DNA of 64,000 bases from Shinisaurus crocodilurus (taxonomy: Eukaryota; Chordata; Lepidosauria; Squamata; Shinisauridae): NCBI GenBank assembly GCA_021292165.1, contig CM037876.1, positions 108,834,324-108,898,323 of the forward strand, written 5' to 3'. Shown here piece after piece: positions 44,301-56,300 of the stretch (the stretch's first letter is position 1; each line of letters starts with the position of its first letter). The notes beneath the pieces are model-generated. The model did no database searches. It had not been told where the DNA came from and worked only from the letters and a program-made list of their open reading frames with translations. The translations under genes and the position numbers were made by a program.

Positions 44301-47300
44301 TTATTTTTAAAAAATTGACTTGATATACAAGCGACGTCTTGCAATACAAGTACTGTAGTACAGCTTAAATTAAAAATCTCTGTACAAACTTTTTTGGGGG
44401 AATTTCGTTTTGATATAAGAGTGTTTTGGATTACAAGCACGTTTCCAGAACGAATTATGCTCTCAATCCAAGGCATGACTGTATCTAGGGTTATATAGGA
44501 GGGGCTGTGGCTCAGTGGCACAGCACCTGCTTTGCACGCAGAAGGTCCCAGGCCCGATCCCCAGGCAGGGCTGGAAATACTCCCGCTCGAAACCCCGGAG
44601 AGCCACCGCCAGCCAGTTTCAACACTGGGCTAGATGGACCAAAGGCCTGACCTAGTAGAAGACAGCTATGTTCCTGTCCAACGTTGTGCGAGCGGACTTC
44701 CGCTTGTACAATCGGACTTCCCCTTCCTCTCCTGCACCCCAAATCTCCAGAGGGTCCCTTATTCCCACTCATGGACAGACACCATTGGATACAATCCTTT
44801 TCTTTCTGAACACTTCCCGGTGAAAAAGTGTTATATAAAATGTATAAACAAACCCAAGAAACCAGCACGATGCAGGCCGGACAGTAGTACAGCAACATGT
44901 CCCCGGTGCTTTAGAACAGCTTTCCCCAACCTGGCTCCCTCCCAATGTGTTGGACTGCAACTCCCACCCTTTCCAGCCAGCATGTTGCTGTCCAGCACAT
45001 CTGGAGGGTGCCAGTTGAGGAAGGCTGCTTTAGAAAGTACAAGAGGATTGGTCCCTGCTCCAAGGGACTTACTATCTGAAAGTTGACCCAGGGAAATTAA
45101 CAGAGGAAGGAAACGGTAGGTAGGGGCGAACAGGGAAGAATCTGCAATTATTTCAGTAACGCCCTTTTCACCCCATGCTGGCCTGTCTTCACTGTACTGC
45201 GCTGAATGTGAATCCTAAACACATGGGGAAATAGCCATATAATTGTGTGAATTCCTCTTGCGCATGGTTGCATGACTGGAGTGGTCACTGGATCCGACAG
45301 GAGTAGCTCCCGTGGTGCAAAAGTAATGCTGAACTCTTCAGTACCTTACTAAGTTGTTATTAAAGCAGCTAGTAATGTACTTATTGCTCTTGCTATTGAC
45401 AGTGAATCTTTATCCTTTCAGCTCATATATTTGAAAATTATTGCAGTACTTTTTCCAACCTCTGATTTCTGGCATCCAGTGGTAACACCAGCATTGCTGT
45501 ATATGAGCCAGCTGCTTACAAAGGTAAGTTAGAATGTCACACTTTCTGAAATACCCTAGTTAAAATGTGTAAAGACCTTCATTGAAACGATAGTTAGGAA
45601 TATTTGGAATCGTCTGTATACCAAAGTGAGGGCATGATATTTTTACAGAACTCTTTCCACATGGAGGAGGCAACTTCTCAGCATATAAAGCCATATGTCC
45701 CAGTCAAAAACTACCCATTGCCCTGTCAAAAAGCCCCTTTTTTAAAGGCACCCAGAGTTTTGACAGCAGCTTGGCAGCAAGCAAGGACATTGGGGGGGGG
45801 GGGGGTGCCTGCTGACTGTCAAGTTGACTTTCACTATCTGGGGCCGGGGGGGGGGGAGGGAGAAGAGGGGGGAAAGCCATGGTGAGCCTGAAACAGCTCA
45901 CAATCATGGCAGGGAGTGGGGAGACAATTTGGTCCTCCCACTGTGTCCCCTGGGATACCTGCTGCAGGACTGAGGGGGAGGGAGGGGACCAACAACCCAC
46001 GTGACGCCGATTGTCTGTCAGGCGCACTATGGGTTGTTTCACCAACAATCAACCCACCCTGGCTTATTGCCAGGGTGGGTTGGTGTGACATGCAAACGTG
46101 CCCATTGTAATTAAATATTTCATGTCTGTAATGGTTTAACACATTATAATGAATTCCAGAACATTTTCTTCAAGTGCTACTTAACCTTCAGGAAGGCAAG
46201 GAGAGACATATGCAGAGAAAAGCACTTAAAACAATTTAAGTATCTTTCGATACAGGTGCTGAAAACCCAGTAATTTATTTATTTATTATATTTATTAATC
46301 GCCCATCTGGCCGGTCACCCGTAATCATTGAGATGTGCTGATTGTAATGTAAAGTTAGTTTTCTGTGATTAGTAATTAATTATGTGTTGTTGTTTTTTAG
46401 TGCCCGGTAACAACAATACAAGATGTTGTTAAAGGATTGTTTGTTTGCTGTCTTTGCCTGGAATATGTATCCCTGTCTCAAAGATTCATCCCAGAACTTG
46501 TCAATTTTCTCCTGGGAGTTCTTCACATGGCTGTACCCAAGAAAGGAGACCAAGGTAGGGATACTGGGGCTAATATGTTTAAAGGTGCCCTACACTCTTT
46601 TTCTCCATCCCCTCCTATGACTTTTTATTTGAAAGTGGTAAAGTCAGCCTTGTGATGTTAACTCTTCTGATGTTAACGTTTATTTTGCCAGAAGCAAATG
46701 CAATTTGCATAAGATGCTTTTTGCTCACTGTTTCCCTTTTTGAATAACAAACATTTTTTCCCTTGACACCACTATAAACTTATCAAAAACTCGAGTTAAC
46801 CCAAAAACTCCAGTTGCAATTCTTTTGGTGTTCTAAAATTGGTGTGTTTTCTGTGTCTTCATTTTTTTCTTAAAATTTAAACAATGTAAGAAAGCATATG
46901 CTATTGAGTTAGGTTCTATATGATCTGAAGAGAAACCAGAGTATACTGAGTTATGTTTTAAAAATATGTAAAAGTTAGCCATTAAGTATAATTTCCAAGT
47001 ACAGGTTTGAATATAACATTTAAAATTACTTGTGCATGGTTTATTGAATTATTTTTCTAATCAAATATTTCAGTTTAAATACTTTTGGCTATAGGAATTT
47101 TTTTAGAAGGATACAGCTTCCAAAATTAACATGGAGTACTTTTTTTAGTTTTGTTTACTATATAAATCAAATGAACCTGCTGAATCAGAGCCCAATTGAT
47201 TTAGGACATCAGAACATTTCCTCAATCAAAATTTTCCAGAAACCCTTAACTGTATGTTTTCAGAATTAATCTGTCTCTGAATATTTCAAAATCTATAAAT

Positions 47301-50300
47301 CTTTTTCCCATACCTTAGGATGTTGAGTGATAGTTAAAACTAATGTAGTCTTCTTTTCCAGACTATACTTTGGTGCATCCTTTTGGGTCACTAGGAAAAC
47401 ATTCAGACTTGCTTGTGATCTGTGAAAAAGCAAGTGCAGAGACCTGGCAAAAGCAAAATCTTCCACTTCATATAACTAGATCAGAAGAGGATAACAGAAC
47501 AGAAGTTAATCATCTTGGGTATGCTGGGGAAGTAAATTTATATAAGAAACCAAATTCAGTTATTGTGTTCTGGGCCATTGAGTTACGTGCTTTGGGCATG
47601 ATAGAAAATATTTCCATTTTATGATAAATAATGAATATGCTTTATCGTCACATGATTTCTGTGAGGGTCCTTTGACAGTGTTAAACAGTTGCTGCAGAAA
47701 GCACTTGGGGCTGAGCATTTGCAAAGTATAAATATTCTGAAGAACTGGACCCTTATAAACTATCTTTAAGTTGAAAGCTCTTCATTTGTTTGCTAAATCT
47801 AGAGTTACTTGTCACAAAACAATGGTCTGTATACAAGTAAATATTTTGGAATTTGTCTCATTGGGACAAATTGGGACGGTTGAGGGAACATGTAATGGAA
47901 ATGAGCTGCTTCTTGTGGCTCCTTGGTGGGAGGCATAGAATCATGCAGTGGGGAACTATCCTTCCTTACCTTTTTGGAGATAGGTTAGAGGGTAACCTGG
48001 CCAAGCCATTGCCCCATGCTATCAAGTAAATCTGCAGAACAATCTTATCCATTCATGCTCTGCAATGATTAGAGAGCTGGTTGGACCCATCCTCCAGTGG
48101 AGTCTTCTAATGTAGCAGTGAGTAAAAACTGCCTGCAGATGAGTTCCACTGCTGCAGGGATAATCATGATACGACTGTCCTGTGTGCTTGGGGTAAACCT
48201 AGTCACAGTATTGTGAGGCCGAAAATCTCATGGAGTAATCTTTTCTCTTGAGGAATAGAAAGTGAATACCTAAAAACAGGGCTACAGGGGACTGGTTAGA
48301 GCAGGGGTGGGAAACAACCTCCAGATGTTTTGGCTTACAATTCCCATGATCCTTCACCATTGACTATGCTGCCTAGGGCTGATGGGAGCTGTAGGCTAAA
48401 GTATCTGGAGGGCCACAAGTTGCCCATCCCTGGGTTAGAGGAATTTTGTCCTCATCCTTTGATGTTCTCAGTTGTAACCTCCACACATGCGCTCTCTCTC
48501 TCTCTCTCTGTGCTCCCTGTTGACTACTTTGCTCTTCCAGTGATAAAGATGGAGGAGGGTCCCCAAGGCCCAGGGTGGTGAAGTAGAATATAATAGGAAG
48601 AGAGCAAGCAAGCCTAATACTATCATGCAGTTTGTCAGATTCCTAAGTGGATAGGCTCACTGGCATGAAGCTCATTGCATGACCTTTCAGCCTAACTAAC
48701 CTAACTCACACGCTTGTTGTGAGGGTAAAAAGCAGCACAGGGGAACCGTGCATGTCGCCCATGGCTCTTTGGAGAAAGAGCAGGATAAAAAATATATAGT
48801 AGGAATGGGATGATAATGCGTTAGAGTATCCAGCTGTGCCCCTGCGCTAGCGCTAATGATGTTGCACTGGCATAAACCAGTGCTTGTGAAACATAACTGT
48901 CCCTAGCACTACCCCACAGTTTGATGCTACCCAGAAATGGGCAGATTTCCCCTCTCGCTATCAACTTTCAAGACACCCAGTGGGTTGGGAAAGCCCTCTT
49001 CCCTTGTCAAGATTTCCCTCAGCAGAATAGGGCCCCCAACACTGTGCATTGGAAGATAATTCCTCACTTTGGGAAGTTTCTCCTTGCAATTTTACTATGG
49101 CTTTTCTCAGAAATTAATGCTGCATCTGTTTTAAATTTTGCCTTTAAAATTCAGCGTGAGTACACCATAATATTTTTGTGGTTATACTTTTGACTTGGCT
49201 ATTGACGATTGTTTTACAGGTTATCATGCCTGTGCCTGTGCCTGGATCTAGTTAAGAGATGTGCAGTTCTGTATGGATCTCTTCCATCCTTCCAAGAAAT
49301 CATACAACCCATCCAAAAACTCCTTAGTACACACTTGCCATTGATCAAGTATCCTACAAAACTGCAGGTAACGACTTGCTGCCACCTCATTCAGGTGAAG
49401 TCTGTGAAAACATCCTGTGAAGCTACCACCCAACATAAGCATTTTTGATAGCTTCCCCCGTGGTACACTTAGGTCCTCTCATTTGCTAGTCATCGTAAAG
49501 ATCATCAGTGTAAAAAGGCAAGTTGACAGAATTTTTAAGAGCAGTATTAGAGACCGGCTGGAAATTATCCAATACAGTGGGGTTCAGGGACCACCACCTC
49601 TGTTAAACAAGGCAGAACAAAGGTCTTACCACCACCTCTTTTTAGGCAAGTTAGCCTGTTTTCCCCAGTGCATATTACTATAGATGTACTTACACTGAGC
49701 CTTACTTACGTTTTGTTGCCCATTCACACAGTTTGAAGAAATCCTTTTGGAGCTCTTCTCAGTCTGCTTAGGTTTTCACCATCTTCATAATTGTTTGTCA
49801 TCCACAAACATGGCTACCTCATTGCTCCCCTGACTCTGGATTGTTTATGAACAATAAATAGCACTGGTCTCAAAATACAGATCTCCACTGCTTTCTTGTT
49901 TCAGTTTGTTTTCAGTTCTTTAACTAGTTATTGATCACTAAAAGGTCTCTTATCCCTTTTAGTGACTTACCCCTGACTACTAAGTTCACTTATAAGCCTT
50001 TGTACTGAGAGACTTTATCAAAAGCTTTATCAAAAGCTTTTGAAAGTCCAAGTATACCATACTCCCCATGCACATGCTTGGTGACACTCTTAAGAACTCC
50101 AAAAGGTTAGTTAGAAAGATGTTCCCCTTGCAGAAGTTAGCTTGATTCTTTTTTTTTTTTTTTTTTTTTAAATATTTTATTAAATTTTAAAACAATACAA
50201 AGAAAATAACATACACACATAACTAATATTGTGCTCCCATCACCATGGGACCAAACAATCCAATAACTCTATAATTGTTCATTATTCCAAAAATACAATA

Positions 50301-53300
50301 TATCTTGGCAGGGTAAACTCCCTTTCCCCCTTTTAAACACATATTCCAAAAATAAACCCCAAATATCCTTAAAATTATTTTTCTTTAATTGACCCCTTTT
50401 GCATTTAATATTACAAGTCAACATATCATTCAAAGCCATATCCCATACTTCCTTATACCATTCAGTAATAGTGAAAACTTGCTGGATTTTCCATTTCCTT
50501 GCTATCATTAGTCTACCTGCCGTTAACAAATTTATGATTAATTCTTTAACATTTTGTGAACCGATCACCTTTTCCGTTATTGTTAGCAAAGCTAGTTTAG
50601 GGCATACCTCTAAATCAACTCCAACAATTTCTGATATTTCCTCAAAAATCATTTTCCAAAAATCCATTACATTTTTACAACTCCACCACATATGAGCATA
50701 TGTACCCAATTCCTGACATCCTCGCCAACACATTGGAGAACATTTATTATCTATTCTATTTAATCTCACTGGGGTCAAATACCATCTCCAAATTAGCTTA
50801 TAAAAATTCTCTTTAATTCTTATAGACATATTTTTCAATATTCGCCTATCCCAAATCTTATTCCACTCATCCTTTGATATTTCCTCTTCAAACTCTGTAT
50901 CCCAAACTATTTTAAGATTTTCTGCTTGCTCTTCTGATTTCTGCAACATTTTATATAACATCTTTGTAAGACCCCTAGCTGATGCATTTCCTTCTACAAG
51001 TTCTCTAGACATAACCACCTGCTCAAATGCAGTGAAATCCCTTTCATGCTCATGTCTCCTCTTCCATTTCTTACCCCATTGTACTAATTGAATTAAATTT
51101 AACCAAGAAATTCTTCCTGCCCCAACCCTATCAATTATTTGCTGTCTTGTCTCCATTTTTTCCAGCCAATCCATTAAAGTTATCACCTTTTTCTCTCTAA
51201 AAATTCGTTCTAAATGTCTAACATTCTCGGGAAAATCTTCCATAACCACCACTGGAGTAAGCGGGGATATACCTGGTAAAAATATTTCCTTATTTCTACC
51301 CCAAATTTCTAACATATTTTTTAAAAAGGGATTTTCTAATCTTTTTGTCATAATATGTCCTTGTTTTGTAAATAAGAATTTATCCACCCTATTACCCAAT
51401 TCAAATGCTTCTATTTCCCACCACATCAAATCTTTTCTAACAATAATATCCATGATATATCTAAGTTGATTAGCTATATAATACCATTTTAAATTAGGGA
51501 GACCAAGTCCCCCTATTTTTTGAGCTTTATACCATCTATTCTTAGTAATCCTTGATTTTTCCCCCCATTACAATAGCTATTTAACATTACTTGCCACTCT
51601 TTAATTTCTTTCTCTGATATCTTATATGGTATCATTCTAAATAAAAAATTAAACTTCGGTAAAATCTTCATTTTAATCAAAGCTATCCTACCAAACCACG
51701 ATAATCCCAATTTTTTATAATCCTCTATTTGATTTTTAACTTCATCTTTTAGTTTTTTAAAATTACATTCCCCTATTTTATCCAAATCTTTTAATATATC
51801 AATACCTAAATATTTAATTATATTTTTTATCTTTATATCCACTCCCCTTTGTTTAAATCCCCTTTCCTCCAGTTTACTATAATTAAATGTCATTATCTCC
51901 GATTTATCCCAATTAACTTTTAACCCTGTTACTTCTCTAAATTCATCTAAATGTTTCTCTATCCAATCCCAATTTTCTATAGGCCGTTCTAATGTTAACA
52001 AGATATCATCTGCAAAAAGGTTTATCTTACATTTGGTCTCTATTCCTATCCCCAATAATTTCTTCTCCTGTCTTATCGAATTCGCTAACAATTCCATAAC
52101 TAACACAAATAATACTGGGGAAAGGGGACAACCCTGTCTAGTTCCCCGGCCTAGGCTAATAGTTTCTGTTATTCCATCATTTACAATTACCGACGTGACA
52201 TTATGAGTATATAATTGGTTAGTAATACCTATAAATTTTTCTCCAAACCCCATAGTTTTTATTAACATCTTTAATGCAGGCCATTCCACACAATCAAAGG
52301 CTTTAAAAATATCCAATGCAAGAACCCCCGCTTTCAAATTATTTTTCTTTATTAAATAAATTATATTCAGAACCCTTCTTGTTAAATCTGCCATTTGTCT
52401 TCCTTGAATAAACCCACATTGATCTATCCCTATATACTTATTTAGAAAACTATTCATTCTTCTAGCTAAAATTGCTGTCAATAGTTTAGCATCTTGATTA
52501 ATTAATGATATTGGTCTATAAGAACCTGGTTCTGCTAAATCCTTCCTTGGTTTCGGGATTAAAATGGTCAAGGACTGTTTCCATGACGGGGGGATCTCTC
52601 CCCCCTGTAAAATATCATTAAACAACCGTTTTAACTTCGGAATTAACATTTTTTTTAAAGACTTTATAATATTCCGCCCCCAGACCATCCAGTCCTGGCG
52701 TTTTCCCCTGTTTTAATTTATTTATAGCACTTTCTATTTCAATTTCTGTGAATGGTTGCTCCATTTTCTCTCTATCTTCATCCTGGATTTTTATTTTTAA
52801 ATTTTTCTCGATATATCTTCTACTCTCAGCTTCCGACCATTTTCCTGCCTTATATAACTCTGTGTAATATTCATGAAAAATTTTCAATTTATCCTTTACT
52901 AGATTATATTCTTTACCCCTCTTATCTTTAATCATCCCCACTAAGCTTTTTTCTTTTTTTTTTTGTGCTAATCTAGCCAACATTTTAGAGTTTTTATTAC
53001 TATTCTCAAAATACTCCCTTTTTGTGTAAATCAAATTCCTTTGTACCCTGTCCAGTTCTTTATTCTCCAATTCTTTCCTTTTACCCTGTAATTCTGCAAA
53101 AATCTTTTTATCCCTCTTCTCTAAATACTTCTTTTCCAAATCCCTAATCTCCCCCTCTAGCTTTTGATAAAAAACTTCTTGTTGTTTCCTCAAATTTATT
53201 GCCTCTCTCAATCCTATTCCTCTCATTACACTCTTCATTGTATCCCATATTATCGCTTCAGTACATTCTTCTGTTTGATTAAATTCCCAAATTTCCCTCA

Positions 53301-56300
53301 ATTCCTTCTCTATTTTCTCTGTTAAATGTTTATAACGAAAAATATTACAATTCAATCTCCATCTTTTCGCTTCTCTATAATCCTTATGTATCTTCAAATC
53401 CATGTTAACCAAAGCATGATCTGTAACTTTTATCACTCCTATCCCTTGAAAACAGTGTCCTGGACACAAAAATAAAATCTATCCTAGAATAATTCTTATT
53501 TGCTGATGAGTAAAATGTATATCTTTCCTCATTCCCCTTGACCCCTCTCCAAACATCTAGCAACCCTTCCTTACTAATTAACTTATTCAAGATCGTTAGA
53601 TTATTTCTCTGATCTTCTCTCGTCGGATTGGATTTGTCTTTTCTTCTATCCAATACCATGTTAAAGTCCCCAGCCATAATAACCCTTTGATTTTGAAAAT
53701 TACCCATTTCTTTAAACACATGTTGATAAAATTCTCCTTGATTTTGATTGGGAGCATAAACATTAACAATAACATATTCTTCCCCTCCCAAGGTCCCATA
53801 CATTATAATATATCTACCTGTATCATCCTTTTTCACCTTTAGAACATTAAAACCACAATTCTTTGAAATTATAATTGCTACTCCTCGCGATTTAGATGAT
53901 CCACATGCTATCTCATATATTCTAGACCACCTCAATTTCAATTCATTGACTCCTTTCCTTGCCTGGTGCATTTCTTGCAAGAATATAATATCTGCCTTAT
54001 CCTTTTTAAGAAGTGCTTCTATTCGCCTTCTCTTAGTAACTGAACCTAGCCCCTTAACATTTAAAGTTGAAATTCTTAACTTATAATCCATCTATTAACA
54101 ACATTTTTTCTTTTTTGGTCCCCAAAGGTGAAAATAATACACAATAACATACCCCTTAACCCACCCCCACATTCATCTAAACTATCCCCCCTGCTTAGCC
54201 AGGGCAACTTGCCCCACCCTAAACCTACCCACCTATCCCAGGGGGGGGGGGGAAAGGACCCATCACCAGCCCGAACAGGAGCCCCTCATTCCCTCCCGGA
54301 TAACTTCTTTATAAAACATTTTCTATTTCTTTTTTCTTCTCGTGTTGAAACGACCTCTTATACAATTCCTCCACTGGCTCCTTCTTCTTCCAGTTGACCC
54401 ATCGATTCTGGACCCTCCGCATCATCATGAAGCCCCAACTCTCCCAGCAGGCCCATGCCTTGATCACATGATGAGATCTTGTATCTCTTACTGTTCCACA
54501 CAAAAGTAAGAAAAACTGGGTAACCCCAATTGTATTGTAATCCCTTTCTGATCAAGACTGCTGTACACGGTTTAACACTTCGCCTCCACTTTATTGTTTG
54601 CTGACAAAGATCATTGTAGATTTGCAAAGTAGGCCCCCTTGAAAGCTACTTGACCTTTCTTTCTAATCTCTTTCATGAAGACATCCTTCTTGTATAAATT
54701 TGCAAATTTCAGTACAACATCTCTGGATGTCATACCACGCCTTAATGCTCCCACTCTATGCACAATCTCAATGTCCATATCATCCCAAAAAATTGTTTCT
54801 CCAGAGACAGCTTCATTCATCCATTCCAAAATACTGCCTCTTAACTTATATCCAGTCTCCCCCATCTCCATGGGGAAGCCTCTGATCCGAATGTTGGAAC
54901 GACGTTGCCTGTCTTGCATGTTAATCATCTGTATTTCCATCTCATTAAATTTCATTTCATACTTTTCAAAACTTTTTTCATCCTTCACCTGGAGTTTTTC
55001 CACCTTATCCACTCTAACTTGCAGCTCTTTAACTTGAACCCCTAAATGATCTATGGACTTTCGCATTTGCTTCATATCCTCTTGATGCAGATTTTGAAAT
55101 TTCTCAATTGCTTCTATTTGTTTCTGCTGGCCTGCTTCCATAGAGCTTTGAAACTGTGATAGAATTTTCTCCCAATCTGGTGCTGCCCCTTTAAGCTTGG
55201 CTGGAGATATTGACTTTGGCTTGGCACCAGCAGGGAATTTGCCAGCTGAATCCGCCATTTTTCCGCCCTTCCCCCTCGCTGTCTCGAAACTTTCACTACC
55301 TCGTGGCTTCTTATCAGGACCCAGTTGCACAGTTTGATAAGAACATTCAATATCTTTAGTGTCAAGGATCCTAATTAGCCTTTTCAAACTGTTATCCGAG
55401 GGATGCGCCCGATCGCGTTTCCAAAGAGGGGGTAGGGACTTTTTCACCCGTCTGGAGCTCATAAACAATCCAGAGCGAAGCACATCAAAAGAAAGCTATT
55501 CTTGTTATTTCTTTGTTAGCTCTATATCTGCATACCTTCCAGAAAACAAACAGCAAAGGAATTTAAACTCACGCTTTGTCTCTCCTGTGTATTTGCAGAT
55601 GTTTTCAAATCATTCCGGGAGCTCGGCAGAAAAGCTACTGCTCCATAGCCAGCGCAGGCTCCTCCCCCCAAGTTAGCTTGATTCTTTCTTAGCAAGGCTT
55701 GTTCTTCTATATGCTTAATATTGTTAATGCTTTCCACCAGTTAACAGAGAGCAGATGTTAGGCTAATAGATCTGCAACTTCCTGGTTCTCCATAATTTGA
55801 AAATCCCTTTTCAAATCAGCATTGTGCTGGCTTTTTCTGTCCTCTAGTTAGGAAGCTGATTTTAATGACATTGAAGCTTTAAAACATTCCAGAAAGAGCC
55901 AAAGCATTGAAATCTAGATAAAATTTAATTAACATTGCATTTGGATACTTAATTACAGAATCAGTATATGTTAAATATGATGTATGTGTTGTTTCATTTC
56001 ATCGTTATTCTAATGTCTTTTTAAAGTGGAATCTCTTGGCATTTTCAGGAATTGCGTGACAGTGTTCTGAAGCAGCTGGAAGTCCAAGAGCAGCGTTATC
56101 CATTGGTGTGTGAAAAGAAAAAACCAGTGCCTTTGAAGCTGTTCACACCCAAAATAATGAAAGTGTGAGTATCTCTAATTCTGGTAGGCATACAAAATGT
56201 GTGTGAGTATGCATCGACTCCTCTCTTCGACTCTGACCCAAATTTGGCTCTTTGAGAGATGGCCCACTTCTTTTCAGACTGATTTGGAGTTGGTCTGCTT

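Larger units (their letters stand above)
43526..45421 (+). other. NOP14 intron 11
   Basis: Contains a hairpin-family copy (43778-43930), a CORE-SINE (43961-44180), a mariner-type MITE (44232-44481), a tRNA-Ala-derived SINE (44500-44680) and a hAT MITE (44917-45027). Little unique sequence remains. Confidence 0.7.
47519..49219 (+). other. NOP14 intron 14
   Basis: Contains a hAT MITE (48302-48432), a CT microsatellite (48497-48510) and a CORE-SINE fragment (48686-48800). 47519-48290 and 48801-49219 hold nothing recognised. Confidence 0.6.
50151..55669 (-). mobile_element. Nearly full-length L1 (LINE-1) retrotransposon, antisense in NOP14
   Basis: About 5.5 kb on the minus strand, with order 5'UTR, ORF1, spacer of about 265 bp, ORF2, short 3'UTR with AATAAA (50181-50176) and a poly-A tail (poly-T on plus, 50149-50169). 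Target duplication AAGTTAGCTTGATTCTT is present at 50134-50150 and 55670-55686, with an extra matching T. The joined site reads straight into intron sequence. Both ORFs are broken by a few frameshifts, but catalytic motifs are kept, so the insertion is fairly young. A relative fragment is at 748-970. Confidence 0.96.
49368..56048 (+). other. NOP14 intron 15
   Basis: Expanded by the antisense L1 insertion (50151-55669). The pre-insertion intron was about 1.15 kb. Flanking parts 49368-50133 and 55688-56048 show nothing else. Confidence 0.7.

Noticed and set aside
44500..44570. tRNA-Ala-like sequence with TGC anticodon.
   Set aside because: Mutated stems and a fused SINE body show a retroposon head, not a tRNA gene.
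44634..45086. 150-codon plus-strand and 128-codon minus-strand frames.
   Set aside because: They run through the 3' end of a tRNA-derived SINE and a hAT MITE.
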